Source: Talpa occidentalis (taxonomy: Eukaryota > Chordata > Mammalia > Eulipotyphla > Talpidae). Taken from it: DNA of 64,000 nt. Below the pieces are notes generated by a model that was given only the letters and a program-made list of their open reading frames with translations, was not told the DNA's origin and did not search any database. Each line of letters starts with the position of its first letter. Position 1 is the first letter of the stretch. Shown piece after piece: positions 35,001 to 47,169 of this stretch. The position numbers were made by a program, and so were the translations under genes. Location of the stretch: NCBI RefSeq assembly GCF_014898055.3, contig NW_023601754.1:48601013-48665012 (forward strand), in the 5' to 3' direction.

Positions 35001-35206
35001 GGGTCCCATTCCCAGGCAGATTGTGCAGGGGAAGGGCGGCAGGTCCATCCAGACAGGGACAAGGTAGCCAAGGTTCTCTAGGTGTGGGAGGGCTGTAATC
35101 ACTTGTGGGGTCCTGAGGACACTCTCGGGATCTAGGGTGGGTCAGATGAGTTTCAAAAGGGCTGTTCTCAGGCCAGAAGACCTGGGGCCTGAATCTCAGG
35201 GTTTGT
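32013..35206. other. Spacer between inverted arms (unit B), no gene seen
   Basis: Collinear with 4,297-7,537 apart from small indels. No conserved reading frame. Confidence 0.5.
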
Positions 35207-35631
35207 GGAATTTAATCCAAGGGAGACGCCAGATCCCAGGGCCAGCTTCAGTTTGCACCGACACAGCGTCAGCCTGAGCTGGACACCCCGGGACTGTGGG
35301 GACGGCCTTCGGGATCTGCATGTCCCTGTCAGGGATGGGTGTGAAGAACCCTGGTGCGGCCTTGAAGTTCATTCCCCCTCGGATTTCACTTTGATTCCAA
35401 ACTTAGTTCCTCCTACAGGGAACGTGATTAAGTTTCTGCGCTCAGCTGCTTGTTAGGTCACCCCTGTAATTGCCCAGAGCTGTCCCCCATCAGCAGAGGG
35501 ACTGATGGGGAGGGATTGGAGTGAGACCCTCACCCCGGATCCTCTGAGACTCTCCATGCAGACAGTGTGTCTCTGGGCAATTGACGTGATGACGGGGTGT
35601 CTGTGGGGAGGGCGGGGCAGGGAACACTGTC
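35207..35631 (-). repeat. Inverted repeat, right arm (unit B)
   Basis: Reverse-complement partner of 31,592-32,012; homolog of 7,538-7,955. Confidence 0.83.
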
Positions 35632-38540
35632 CCTATAACCGCCCCAGCCCTCAGGCTCTCGAGCAGTGTGGTGGAGGGGAGGGCGCAGGCCCGGACAGGT
35701 CTCTCTGAGATGCTCCACGGGACGCAGGCATCCCCGTGTCTCCCAAGGAGCTTGTGGGTCCCTGCGTGGCGCCCTGGTGTTGTCTCAGCAGGTGGATAGG
35801 GCCGCGCCCTGCCCTGTGTTTCTTTTGCCCTGTGGTGTTTGGGTTGAATTTCGGCTCATTGGTTGAGTTTTGATGTCTGTCTGTGGCCTCAGCCCCCACA
35901 TTCCTCCCGAGCCCAACGTCCCTGAGCTTCCCTCTGCGGCCGTGGGTGTCTGGGGTCGGGTTGGGGAGTCTCAGCGCCGCTGTGGTGTGGGTTGTGGGTG
36001 TTGCTGGCGGGTCCGCTTCACTGTCCGCTTTTTCTCCGCCTTCCCAGGCCCGTGTGTTGAGTGACATCTTCTCCCTCTGCGCCCTGGGGTCCTTCCTGAG
36101 TGCCAGTCGGCATCCAGGACAGGTTTTATCCCGGGCCGTCTGCCCATCCCAAGGATGGTGTCTGTCTTGGCCAGTGCCCTGTGGTGTCGCTGCGGTTTAC
36201 GGGACAATTTGAAATCGGGAAGGAGACGCACCCCTGTTCTGTTTGCCTCGACTCCTCCGGCCCTCTGGCGTGATCTGTGGTTTCATCCAAATTTTAGATC
36301 GTTTCTGCTGTTGTTGAGAAGAAGGGCGTTTCTATGTGGGTGGCGATGGCAGAGCACGGACATGTCCACGGTCTGGAACCTTCTGACCCGTGTGCCTGGG
36401 CGTCTTCCTGCTCGTGGGTCTCACGCCATGTCATTCAGCAGAGCCCGCGGGTTCCTGGCGTCCACTCTCATGCCCTGCGTGACCCTGACTCAAAGTGTTT
36501 TATCGCCGTGATGCCGCTGTCGGAGGGATGGTTTTCTTTCCTCATCGGATGCTTCATCCTGAGTGTGAGGAAACGCAGCTGCATTCCTGGTGCCCACTGG
36601 GTGCCCGCCTCCCTGCCCCATGGGCCGATCATCCAACTGCCAGTGGATCGACTCAGGAGTGTCCGTGTATGAATCATCTCCTTTGCCAAGAGCCACTTGT
36701 CTACTGCTCTTCAGCTGGGGTTCCTTTCATTTCTCTGGCCCGTGTGTGCAAGCTGGGACACCCGCCTCTCCTGTTGCGGGGTGGGGAGAGCCAGCACCGT
36801 GGATGTCATTGACATCGGAGGAAACACTTTCCATTTCTCTCCATTGAACATGTCCCAGAGGGCCTGTCATCTGTGGCCTCTACCCTGTTGAGTTATATTC
36901 CCTCTCTGCCCGGTCTCCTAAGATGCTTATTTTTAGTTCTAATGAAAGGACCCTGTGCTCACACGTGCGTGTGTTTATTGCATTCTGTCACCGTGCGGGT
37001 CCCTGACGTTTTCCTGAGCATGTGGAACATTCTTGCACCCGCTCGGGGCCGGTGCCTGGTCTGCCATGTGCTGTTGAATTTGGTTTGGAGATGTTGTGAG
37101 GAGAAATCCTGCTTATCTGACACTAGGTACAGGGTTAGTCTTTGATGTCCTTCAGTTTCAGGGGTTTAATACTGCATGTTCTGTTTCATTCGGGTTTGTT
37201 GGCTTTTTTGGTTTCCTTCTTTGGCAGTTTCCACACTGGTGTGATCTGGCTTTTATGTTTCATGTCTCTGCTTTGTGCAGTGGATTCCACCCTCTTACAC
37301 CAACACCTGAGAGAATAATAGTTCATTTGTTCTTCCAGAAATTCTTTCCTTGTGCTTAAGTAGTTCTGTCCTCCCATCCGTTCTCCTTTTATATTTTTGA
37401 TACAAATTTTTTATTTTTTTGCCATTTGTAGGAGGTACCATTATTTTATTACTTATTTTCTTCTAATGCTACAACCAGATGTTACAATGAAAATTTGGAG
37501 CGTATCCTAGAGAAGAGGTCCTGGGTTCTGACTCTGGCTGTGTATTACCTTCATCAGAGTTTTGTTCGTTTTGTTTTTTTTTTGTTTGTCTGTTTGTTTG
37601 AAGAGCTGCTTTCAGCATAATTTTTGTGAGAGAGGGATAGTGTTGGTGAACACCCTCAACTTTTATTTGCCTCGAAAGCCCCTTGTTTCCCCTTCACATC
37701 TGAAGGGTGACTTTGCCAAATGTGGTCTCCCCTTCAGGCAGGTGTGTCTTTTAACACTTTGAATAAGTCACTTCCCTCCGCATGGCCTGTAGAGTTCCTC
37801 TGAGAAATCAGCGTAGAGTCTAGTGAGGCCTCCCTGCCGAGTCCTGTCCTTTCACACTTGTCCTTGACTGCTGACAGCTGCAAGACCATGTTTCTTAAAG
37901 AAGGTCCTTTGCAGTGAGATACTTAGTTCTCTTAGCTCTCAGACTTGGAAGTCAAGTTCTTTTTGCAGTTTTGGGGAGTTTTCAGCTACTTTATCTTTTA
38001 ATAATTTCGTGACAATTCGCTCTCCTCTCCTGCCCGTGCACTGATTAGAGTTAGGTTGGCGTTTCTAATGGAGCCTGCTGAACCCCAGATCTCATAAGGG
38101 TTCCTCCCTTTTAAGAACTCTGAATTCTTTCTCTACTCTGTCTGAGTCATTTCTAAATTCCCACCCTCCTGTTCACATTTTCTTTATTCCATGTGATCTG
38201 CTCTACGTTGTTCAAGGCCTTTGTCATCTCACTGAAATTATCAGCTGTAGAAATTCTGCTTGGCTCCTACTAGAATTTCTGTGTTGTTGGGCAGTACTGG
38301 GGCTCATTAATGTCCTTCCAGGTGTACTCCCTTCCTGAGTTTTATTCAGCACCTAGATTTTGTCATTGGAGCTCTTTTGAATTATTCATCAGTTGGATCA
38401 CAGTGTCTAGCTTTGGGTTAGTGTCTTGGGTTCCATCACTGTCAAATTGTCCTTTACTTTTTGTGACACCCCATAAGATGATTATCGTAGAATTTATGAA
38501 AAGTGCCTCAACTCCCACTTTATTAAAAAAATTATTTATT
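35632..38540. other. Non-coding segment (unit B)
   Basis: Counterpart of 7,956-10,759. It holds about 100 extra bases near 37,625-37,735 that A and C lack, and a T/G-rich tract near 37,570-37,600. No gene recognised. Confidence 0.5.
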
Positions 38541-39160
38541 TAAACATCCTTCTTTATTTTTTTCATATTGTAGAATTTTTCCCCTCTGCTGTGTCATGTT
38601 AGCCTCCCACCACCAAATGGCCCACAGCCCTCCACTCCCCTCTAACATGCTCTCCTACCCTCTGTTATCTGCTGCCACCCCTTCTCTCCCCCTCCCTTCT
38701 GAATGTCTTACATCTGTGATCTGCTTTCAAGGATCCTTCTTACAGTTTGACTTCGTCTGATCCTTTGGCTGGTTATACTAGTTTCCACATGTAAGTGAAA
38801 TGATCCAGTATTGATCTTTTTCCTTCTGACTCACTTCACTTAGAATAAGCCCTTCTTGTTCCATCCATGTTTAAATGGCGTGTTTATCTACCTTGATGGC
38901 TGAGTGTATATTCCACTGTGTATATAAAACACTTCTTCTTGATCCAGTCATCTGTTCTGGGGCATTAGGCTCCGTATCTCGGGTATTGTGAGCATCGCTG
39001 CTATGAACACAGGGGTGCAGGTGTTCTTTCGATTTAGCTTTTTTGCATCCTTTGGGCAGATTCCTGAGATTGGAATTGCTGAGTTATGGTTAATCCATTT
39101 TTATTTTTTGAGCAGTCTCCACGTTTCTTTCCTTTAACGCTTTGTTTAATTAGATTCCAA
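38541..39160 (-). mobile_element. Old LINE-1 3' fragment (unit B)
   Basis: Counterpart of 10,760-11,335. It includes the pyrimidine-rich 3' UTR block and the ORF2 end (GCTGCTATGAACACAGGGGT). Confidence 0.8.
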
Positions 39161-39228
39161 ATGGTCAATGGTTGGATTAAGAAACTTCATGTGTTCTGCA
39201 GAAGGTGAGGTAATACCAAGGTTACAGG

Positions 39229-39271
39229 TTTATTATTATTATTATTATTGTTGTTGTTGTTGTTGTTGTTT
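39229..39271 (+). repeat. TTA/TTG microsatellite (unit B, expanded)
   Basis: Same tract as 11,408-11,431 but nearly twice as long. Confidence 0.9.
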
Positions 39272-39714
39272 TATGTGCCAGTACTGAGTCCCTGCTGAGG
39301 CTGGCAGCCCATCGATAAATAATGTGCCTTCACCCTCCTGTGCCTCAGTCAGAAGCTCTCCCACGGGGTCCAGTGCCAGGATCCACAGTCATCCCAGGAT
39401 CCTCTTGAATGCTTGGAGGGATGCTTCTCAGGGGATTCCTGTGGTTCTCCCTCAACCATCCTTTGGACAACACTGCTTGGTTCCAGAGTTCATGGTGTAC
39501 ATCCTGCCGGGAGGTCGAACATGAGCTAGCATAGAGTAGATACAAGACACAAAGGGTGCAAGCGAAACTGGTGTTAGTAGTATGTCCCCCAAGTGGAGCC
39601 TCCCTGCGGAACATGACAGTGTCTGCCTTCTCAGGAGATGAATGGCTCAGGATACTTCACTGTGATCCAATAACTGCGAAGAATCCCGTCACACCATGGG
39701 GAGAGCTTGCTCTG

Positions 39715-40605
39715 CACTGGGCCCAGCTGGAAGCCGTCGCCCTGCTGGTACATCACAAATCCCTAAGTCTGCAGCGGGGGCGGCCCTGCACACCATCTTC
39801 TTTTCTATATCGGGGTGGGGACCCTGGGCTATGTCATTCTCATCTTCCATAACATCGGCCCACTAATTTTTGGACAGAGGCAGAAGTTCACACACACGAT
39901 TCTAACCCACCTGGCCATGGCCAATGTCTTGGTGATTTGCTCTATTTTGATTCCCCATCCAATGGCTACTTTTGTTTCAAGGAGACCCCGCCTTCTCCTG
40001 GGTGTAAAATAGTATGTTATGCACACAGAGTGTCCCGGAACACGACACTGTACTCCACCTGCTTCCTGATCGCCTGCCAGTTCTGCACTCTCACCCAGGG
40101 AGAGTAGGGTGGACGGTGCTCTGGGGAGGACTCCCCAAGTTCCCAGGTCCTTCCAGCTACATCTGCTGGATATTCGGTTTCTTAATTAATGTCTATATAC
40201 CTGTGAAGGTCACTGGTTCAAGGAGTATGATCTATGAGACTCACCCCCTGGCGAATTGGTCAGCTGCACCAGCGTGGTCCTGTGGTCAGTGCCTGACGCC
40301 GTCTTCATCAGCCTCATAGGCTAGGCCAGCATCTCCGTGGCCCTCCTCCTGTGCAGACACCGGCAGAGGGTGCGGCACCTCCACAACCCCAGGGCCGGCC
40401 AGGGGTTCACACCGCACCAGGGCCACCCTCACCATCCTCAGGTCATCTTTGTCAGCTTCCGCATGCTGATCACTGCTTTTGTGTTATCGTGGCTGCTTAG
40501 ACACTAGTCTGCGGTTGATACAGGTGTCCAGTTCCCTACTCTCTGCCCCTTCCTCATGGACCTCGTGGCCTCCAGATGGTGAAGCCTCTGTTCCTGAACT
40601 CTTAG
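39715..40605 (+). pseudogene. V1R pseudogene 1 (unit B, uninterrupted by LINE-1)
   Basis: Plus-strand V1R. TM1 and TM2 are in one frame from about 39,815 (VILIFHNIGPLIFG, HTILTHLAMANVLV), ending at a stop at 40,010-40,012. Post-TM3 and TM4 sequence follows in shifted frames (VKVTGSRSMIYET in loop 2), then a shifted TM5 and stop codons. The site equivalent to the LINE-1 insertion in A is intact at 40,168-40,183. Multiple breaks make it a pseudogene. Confidence 0.88.
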
Positions 40606-41300
40606 GAATGGGCTCAGCATCACATCACCCCATCCCCTCACCATTTTCCCTGTACCCTTTTGTTACATCCATGTACATCCCTGTGGAGGGCTGTGCGTGA
40701 ACACCTGCATCATCCTCACAGAATTCGCTGTCCCTTCATCCCTGTACCGCTGACCTGCTTAACTCCCAGCGCCTTCCCTTCTGGTGGTCCTGATGAATGT
40801 TCATTGTCTGAGAGTGTGTTTTAGATTAGTCAGTTCATGAATGTGCTTGCATTCCACGTAGAGTAAGATCATGCAGTGTTTTTTTCATGTGACTTTCTGT
40901 AATGAGACCTGTGGTCCAGTTCTGTTCATTAGTTGCCGATGTCAGGGTTTTACCAACTTCACAGCGACGTAGTAGTCCCCCGAGTGTTGTGTCCCATCTT
41001 CTTTATCTGTCCATCGGGTGTGAGGACCTGGTTGTTTCCCACCCTGGGCTACTGCAGGGCCCTGCAGGGAACCTGGTGGGGCTCCAGGGTGCCTGCATTT
41101 GTGTGTTCATGTCCCTCATATTTTCAGCAATGGTCGCTGGCTCTCCCGGCAATTCTATTCTTAGCACAAAGCAGCCTTTCCCAGCTTCTTCCGTAACAGT
41201 CGCTCCCTTTCTGTTGCAGCCAGAAATGTTTGAGGGTCTCTGCACATCATCGATAGCTCCCCTTCCTGGACTTTCGTCACAGCCCACCTCACAGCATATT
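40606..41300 (-). mobile_element. Old LINE-1-like remnant downstream of pseudogene 1 (unit B)
   Basis: Counterpart of 19,157-20,120 without the SINE; the empty SINE site is at 40,990-41,003. Confidence 0.6.
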
Positions 41301-42000
41301 AGAACTTAGGAGATAAAAGGGCGTAATCTTCTGAGAAGTTTCTTCTGGTGAATCCCCCCATTGGCTTCACCCCATCTTTGACCTGCCCACATGGTCCAAG
41401 TTGACCATCTTTTGAGTAAAACCGTCTGTTACCAAATGGAACAATTTCCACAAAGGTCAAACCACTGAACTAATGCTGGAAGCAGATTTCACTCATAAAC
41501 ACGGAATTTCCTCGCGGTCCATGCCAGTTTTTCAACAGCAAATCTATATGCAACTTACACAAATATATTAAAAAACCAAAAATTACACTTGGGCTGAGAG
41601 TGGCCAGAGCCACAGAAGCCACCTTCCCCCTAGGCTGACTAAGCACAGATGCTCCATCTCCTGACTCAAGCCCAAATCTATTACAAGCAAGGAGAGGGAC
41701 ACCCCGCAACCCCAAAATAAGCCGTCTCTAGCTCTGCCATCTGCTGTGTCAAGAGAAAACATAGTGTAGTGCACAAGACCTTCAGTGGAAGGAACGTTAA
41801 TCATTTGTGTGCAGCAGGAAGGACTAAGAATGCGTGTCCACATCAAGCACCTGACGTTGCCTGTAGCCTCCTGGGGAAGGCCCAGCCTAGGGGGCCTGGA
41901 CTAGAGCAGACGCCTGCGGCCTGTATGTCCGCCCCAAGTCTACAGCACCTTCCGGTGGGTCCCTCAGGAAAGGGAGGTAGGACCAGGTGAATTGGAGGAA
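41301..42000. other. Unrecognised non-coding segment (unit B)
   Basis: Counterpart of 20,121-20,840. Nothing recognised. Confidence 0.5.
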
Positions 42001-44735
42001 AGACCAAACCCAATGGAGATGAAGGCTGCCCCTGTCACCTCCCCACGAGTCTCACGCCACGTCTGTGTCACGTGTCTTCTTCCAGGCCCCCGAGTCCCAG
42101 GTCTAGAAGCAAGTGCAGCTTCTTCCCAGGTCTTTGTGCCACGTATCTCCTCGGGGCTGCTCCATCTTCTTTTTTTCTCCCCAGCCTCCTCTCCAGGCAC
42201 CTCCCCCCTGCTCAGCGCCATACTTGCCTGGGGGGGGGTGGGGCAGGGAACCTGGAATCTTGCCTTTCCCTTGGTCCCTCCTGTGACCCCTGGAATTGAG
42301 TCTGGGGAGCAGCCCCTTGTGCAGTGAGAGTTTCTTGTTTGGAGGGAGAAGAGGACAGGGTCAGGCCCTGCCCCCGACCTGCCCAGCACACACCTGAGCC
42401 TCTGAGCAAGTGCTCCCAGTGGGTGGAGGTGTCGGGGGGGGGGGGAGGACGCGGCCGGACATGCCTGTGCCCTCAGACTCATCCCTGCGGTCAGTGACAG
42501 TGACGGGTCTGTGGGGAGGGCAGCAGGCCCGACCCTATAACTGGGCGCCCCCGGCTCCCCCCACACTGCTCGGGAGCGACGCGGCCAGGCGAGCTGCAGT
42601 CCAGGGGAAGGGGCTCCGCCCAGGGGGCTCGGCTGCCTTTGTGCAGGGCCTGGGCGCCCCAGGGCCCGACCACACCCCTCTCTGCTGGTGCGGGCGGTGG
42701 GTGCCGGCGAGACAGTTACAGGCAGCCCCGATATGAAACGGGTGGCCTGGCCCTGGGTCCTCACCCGCGGGCTTCAAAGGGCCTTATTAACACTCCACGG
42801 CAGGCGCGCCCGGAAGGTTAGGAAGAGGCGTATTTCCCGGGGACGGGGATGAGGGAACGTCCAACGCAGGGAGACAAGAGGGAGATAAAGGCCTAAGGGC
42901 GTCCTCCCCGACCCGCCGACCCGGAGCCCCCCGGGCGCACTGAGAGCTGGCGAAGGGCCCAGAGCCGTGAAGCTGAAAGTGGCCCGAGGCCCTCGTGTCC
43001 GGTTTTCTGCCAAACCCGGCAGCTTTGCCCCACCCTCCGCTCCAGCCCCCTCCCGTGGGTGACGGTGGGATGTGTCATTGGCGGGGTCCTGACGGCCTGG
43101 TCTGGAGGGGGGTGGAGACCCCGGGCCTGTGTGGAATGAGCTCAGCACATCCTCTCCCCCTAACAGGACCAGGACCCCGACCCGGGCTCTCCACACCCCT
43201 GGGCCCGGGGCCCAGCCAGGAGAAAGGAGGTCCGGGGCCCTTGGGGTGGGGGCCCAGAAGCCCACCCCTGGGTGGGGACCCGACTCTGGGATGGTGCATC
43301 CAGGGGAGACCTGCCCTCAACTGTCTGTGGCTTCAGGGTCTCCTCTCAGAACTGTGGGGTTTCCCTGTCAGGGAGGGCCTGGGTCCGGGCTCGGGGAGCA
43401 GAAGCCCCTGCCCTGCGCCCCACACGGAGACCCTGGGTGGGTGGGAGGAGGGTGCAGGCGGGAGCTGGGGTGTCCTCTCATGCAGGGGAGACCCTCAATG
43501 CTCGGGCAGGGCCAGGGCTGTGGTCCCCGAGCCTTTCTCTTATTTCTCCCAAAACTCCTGCTTCGCGAGGGACACGAGATACGACCCTCACTTTTTCACA
43601 GGAGCAGCTTGGGGTCCTGACCTCCGCCATCCGCCCTGGGAGACTGTGTTGGGGTCTCTGGTCTGTGTTTGTCCTCGGTCCAGCCCTGCCCTTGGCGCCT
43701 CCCCTGGCTGGGGCAGTGCGGGGACGAGTGGACTTGGGAGACAGGCTGGGGTTCGTGCATGGGGGGCAGGGGCCGGGAACCCGGGTCACACTGTGCTCAG
43801 CCTCCTGGTGCTGAGGGGTCTCCCCTGTCCCCTGCTGGCCTGGTAAGGCCCCATACATGCTGGGGGAGGCGGCAGTAGAGAAAGACTCTCAGGGGCAGCC
43901 CCTCTGGGCTCAGGGTTGTTTCTGCTGATCCGTGCCCTGCTTGGCTCTCCCCGGGTGCCCACCCTGGGTACTGGGGTGGGGGACCCTGAACTTCCTGCAT
44001 GACGAGGGTCCCCTGTTTAGTGAGGACGTGCTTCACACACCTGTGCAGGGACCCGGCCGTGTAGGCCCCGTCTCCCCCAGGCTCGGTGACCAGACCCACC
44101 TGGAGCTGGGGAGCAGGCCTAGAACCCCGCCAGGAGCGCCCCCAGGAGGGCAGTGATGAGCCAGGCTCTGTCGGGCTCATGGGCGTGTGATGGGAAGAGC
44201 CTGGGCTGTGGTCAGGGGACACTGTGGGTGTGGCCAGCGCTCAGGGCCGATCCAGAGGCCTCTCTGCCTAGCCAGGACCCGGCCCTCGGCCTGTCTTGGC
44301 GCCCGGGCAGGAGACCCTGGTGTCTGGGGGCGCAGCCTCGTGTCTGGAGTGGGGGCATCAGCATCCCCGCAAGGAGTCTGGGTGCATCTCCGGTCCACAG
44401 TTGGAATCCGTGGCTCTGAGCCTATGTTGGTGTTTCAGCTCCAGCTGCTGCTGACCCGGCGCCGGGAGGACGCAGCCGGCGCGCGTGGCCTGTCCTGTGC
44501 TCACCCGAGCTCCGCCGAGTCTCCCTCTCCCTGTGTCGTCGCTCTGGTCCCCAAGGCAGTGTCCAGGGTCAGGGACCTCAGGTTCTGGGGGAGTCAGGAA
44601 GGAGACAGCGGCAGGAGCAAAGTGAGTAGGCGATGTCCGGCCAGGCTAGACGTGCCCTCTGATGGGGCATCCTCATGCCCGGGTCCCCTGCGCCAGCCCT
44701 TGCCTGGGCACGCCCAACGGCCCACTCTCTGTCTC
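42001..44735. other. GC-rich block (unit B), longest version
   Basis: Counterpart of 20,841-23,160. It contains about 465 extra bases at 42,712-43,175, absent from both A and C, and a G-run near 42,435. Long frames on both strands are attributed to base composition. Confidence 0.55.
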
Positions 44736-44739
44736 CCCA

Positions 44740-44920
44740 GAGCCCTGCCCTGGGCCTGGCAGGGCCCTGACATGGCTCTTCCTTCTCCATAGGGGTGGGG
44801 ACGCTGGCCAAAGCCCACTCTTCCTCCACCCATTCCCTGTCCTGTGTGGGCCCAGTCAGACGTCCCCAGCACCGTGCTCCCCCAGCTGTCAGGGCCAATG
44901 TCTTGGTTCTCTCCACTGGG
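44740..44920 (+). pseudogene. V1R pseudogene 2 remnant (unit B)
   Basis: Only the TM1 to early TM2 part is left. GGGGTGGGGACGCTGGCC, a CCCAGCACCGTGCTCCCCC stretch and CCAATGTCTTGGTTCTC match 23,190-23,320 with indels. Homology stops abruptly at about 44,920, so the rest of the receptor is gone. Confidence 0.75.
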
Positions 44921-45875
44921 ACCCCACAGAGAAAGTGAATCACCAGATTGTGGGTTCCCTGTTCTGAGTCAGAGCTCCATGAAGCCAGAAATGCAGCTCT
45001 GGGTGCTGGGGAGTGCTGGGGAGCCCTGGCTTCTGGTCTCTTCTTGGGGGATTGGGGCAGGGGAGGGTGCGGAGCCGGGCCTTGGTGTCAGAGGTCATGC
45101 AGGGAGAACGGTGTCTGGATGTGAATTCTGGGGCCCTTCAGCCCAGGTGTTAGACGTGAGCTCTGGAACAAACCTGGCAGCCTCGAGGTCCCTCGTAGAG
45201 GTAGGCCCGACGGGCGCCCCGTGCATCTGGGGCGTTTGGTGGACTGTCCACCCCCGTGGGCGCTGTCGAGCCGCCTGCACTGAGGGGCGGTGCCAAGCCC
45301 CGTGGGGAACCTGCGTTCTCTGTGCGCTTGTGTGACCATCTGAGCAAAAGGCAGATGCTCGCCCAGGTCCCCCGTGTGCGACCTCAGGTGTGGGCCCAGC
45401 CGACGTGCGGTCAGGCTGGGGCCCACCGGATGGTCAGCGCTGCCCCGGGAGCATGTGTCTGCAGGTGACACCCTGGAGGGGCCGGGGCCGGACTGTTCTA
45501 TGCACACAAGCAGCCTTGGGCGCCTCTCAGTGCGCAGGCTCCAGGTGAGCCATTACCACAGAGCCCCTGGCCGGGAGCCAGGGGTGCCAGACCTGGGGGA
45601 GGAGGGGAGGGTAGGGAGTGAGGGGGGAGATGCCCTGGGGTAGATGGGGCGAGTCGTCCAGAGAGGCCTGGACGCCCCCATCCCGGGCTGGGGGTTTGTT
45701 GCTTGTGGGATGCTTCAGTAAATGTAAGGCGGCGCCGTGTGAGTTTACAGGTAAACTGAGGCACCTTCCAGTACTTAATCGTCCATGGGGCTGTCTGTTC
45801 ACACGGGGTGGCGCTGAACCCAAAGTGGGGGGCTCGCTGCAGGAGCGGGGAGAAGCATCCACACAAAACACGTGT
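44921..45875. other. Unit B-specific segment, unrecognised
   Basis: GC-rich, with no match in A or C. It sits between the pseudogene 2 remnant and the shared start of unit C. Short frames on both strands have no recognisable domains. Confidence 0.55.
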
Positions 45876-46038
45876 TTTGGAGGGACCCTGTGGTCTGCTG
45901 TCACATCCCTACCTGCACGTTGGTCACAAAGCAGAGCGTGATATTTCACCTATACGCAGAGTGGGGAGGCTGAATCAACATGGCTTCTCCTTTTCCATTG
46001 TGTGGGGAATCAGGAGTGAGGGAGGCACACCTGCGGGC

Positions 46039-47031
46039 TCAGAAAATCCGAGGACAAAACATAGGCATTCTCAATTCCCTGAGGATCATCAGGAAGGGGC
46101 AGAGAGTGGGGAAACACATCTCCAGGACATCAGAGACCTGCATCAGCAACAGAGGGGTGTCTAAGAAGATAGTCACATAGAAAACAAAGCTAGAATTCAG
46201 CAGGTAGAAGCTGACAAACATGACCATGAGCATCAAGACGGTGCGGGTGGCTCTGGTCTCTGGGGGGCACCCCCGGCCGGCCCTGGGATTGTGCAGGTGC
46301 TGCACCCTCCGCTGGTGTCTGCGCAGAAGGAGGACCATGGAGACGCTGGCCCAGCCCATAAGACCCATGAAGATGGCGTCCGGCACCAACCACAGGACCA
46401 CAACAGCAGCGCTGGAGCCTGATCCCGAGCAGAACCAGGACCCCCGGGGCTCGGAGCCATTGCCTATGCTCCGTGGACCAGTGACTTTCACAGGAACGTA
46501 GGCATTGATGAGGACACCGAGCAGCCAGCAGGTGCTGCAGGAAGGACCCAGGGCCTTGGGGAACACTTCCGGGAGCACCGTCCACCCCACTCTTCCGGGG
46601 CTGAGAGTGAAGAGCTGAGAGGTGCTCAGGAGGCAGGTGGCGCACAGCGTGGTGCTTCGGGCCATCCTGTGAATAAAGCCTAAAAACTTACACCCAAGAG
46701 AGGACAGGGGCCGCCTGGGCATGAAAGCTGCCATTGTGTTTGAGATCCCAATGGGAAGAAGAACCAAGACGTTGGCCACGGCCATGTGGGAGAGAATCGT
46801 GTTGGGGAGCTTCTGCCTGCATCCTGAAATGATTGGGGAGACGTTTTGCAAGAAGAGGAGGACGTTGGCTGGGGTCCCCACCCCCATCAATAAAAGAAAA
46901 GTGATCTGTAATGTCGGTTCTCCCGCGGCTTGATGGTGGTGGTTCTGGAAGGACTTGGAGAAGGCCTTATGGGGGCTGAAGAGGGCGTGGTCTCTGCTGG
47001 CGTCATGGCAGGGCTGATCCTCGTTCCTCAT
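46039..47031 (-). CDS. Vomeronasal type-1 receptor, copy C (intact)
   Basis: Predicted V1R chemoreceptor of 330 residues from the Met matching that of copies A and B. The frame remains open to a Met at 47,112 (357 residues). It carries a 15-base in-frame insertion adding QPCHD after residue 5. The disulfide cysteines (114 and 201 here), the NGS sequon in loop 2, the STSQLFTLSPGR signature and the TM6 pattern are kept; one signature residue differs (CATCLL instead of CSTCLL). TM1 has unusual polar and proline residues (GEPTLQITFLLLMGVG) compared with A (GELTITITCLLLMGVG). No stop or frameshift is present. It lies just right of the unit B/C boundary, the same place its sisters hold in their units. 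Confidence 0.92.
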   Translation of the reverse strand: MRNEDQPCHDASRDHALFSPHKAFSKSFQNHHHQAAGEPTLQITFLLLMGVGTPANVLLFLQNVSPIISGCRQKLPNTILSHMAVANVLVLLPIGISNTMAAFMPRRPLSSLGCKFLGFIHRMARSTTLCATCLLSTSQLFTLSPGRVGWTVLPEVFPKALGPSCSTCWLLGVLINAYVPVKVTGPRSIGNGSEPRGSWFCSGSGSSAAVVVLWLVPDAIFMGLMGWASVSMVLLLRRHQRRVQHLHNPRAGRGCPPETRATRTVLMLMVMFVSFYLLNSSFVFYVTIFLDTPLLLMQVSDVLEMCFPTLCPFLMILRELRMPMFCPRIF

Positions 47032-47169
47032 CCTTGCGCAATGATCTCTGCCATCCGTCCCTGCAAATGCAGCCACTATTGTGTCCCCAGAGGAGCTGAG
47101 CCTGGGGAGCATATCACTGACCCCAGCATCACAGCCAACATCCTTTTTTGTATTGACTCCTGTTTCTCC

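Larger units (their letters stand above)
27661..45875. repeat. Tandem segmental duplication unit B
   Basis: Second direct copy. It is collinear with unit A from the V1R gene through the inverted arms, old LINE-1 fragment, pseudogene 1 and GC-rich block. Homology to A stops inside pseudogene 2 at about 44,920, and the last 955 bases are not found in A or C. It lacks the LINE-1 and all three young SINEs of A, and its uninterrupted sites show what A looked like before those insertions. It keeps about 465 bases at 42,712-43,175 that A and C both lack. Confidence 0.9.
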
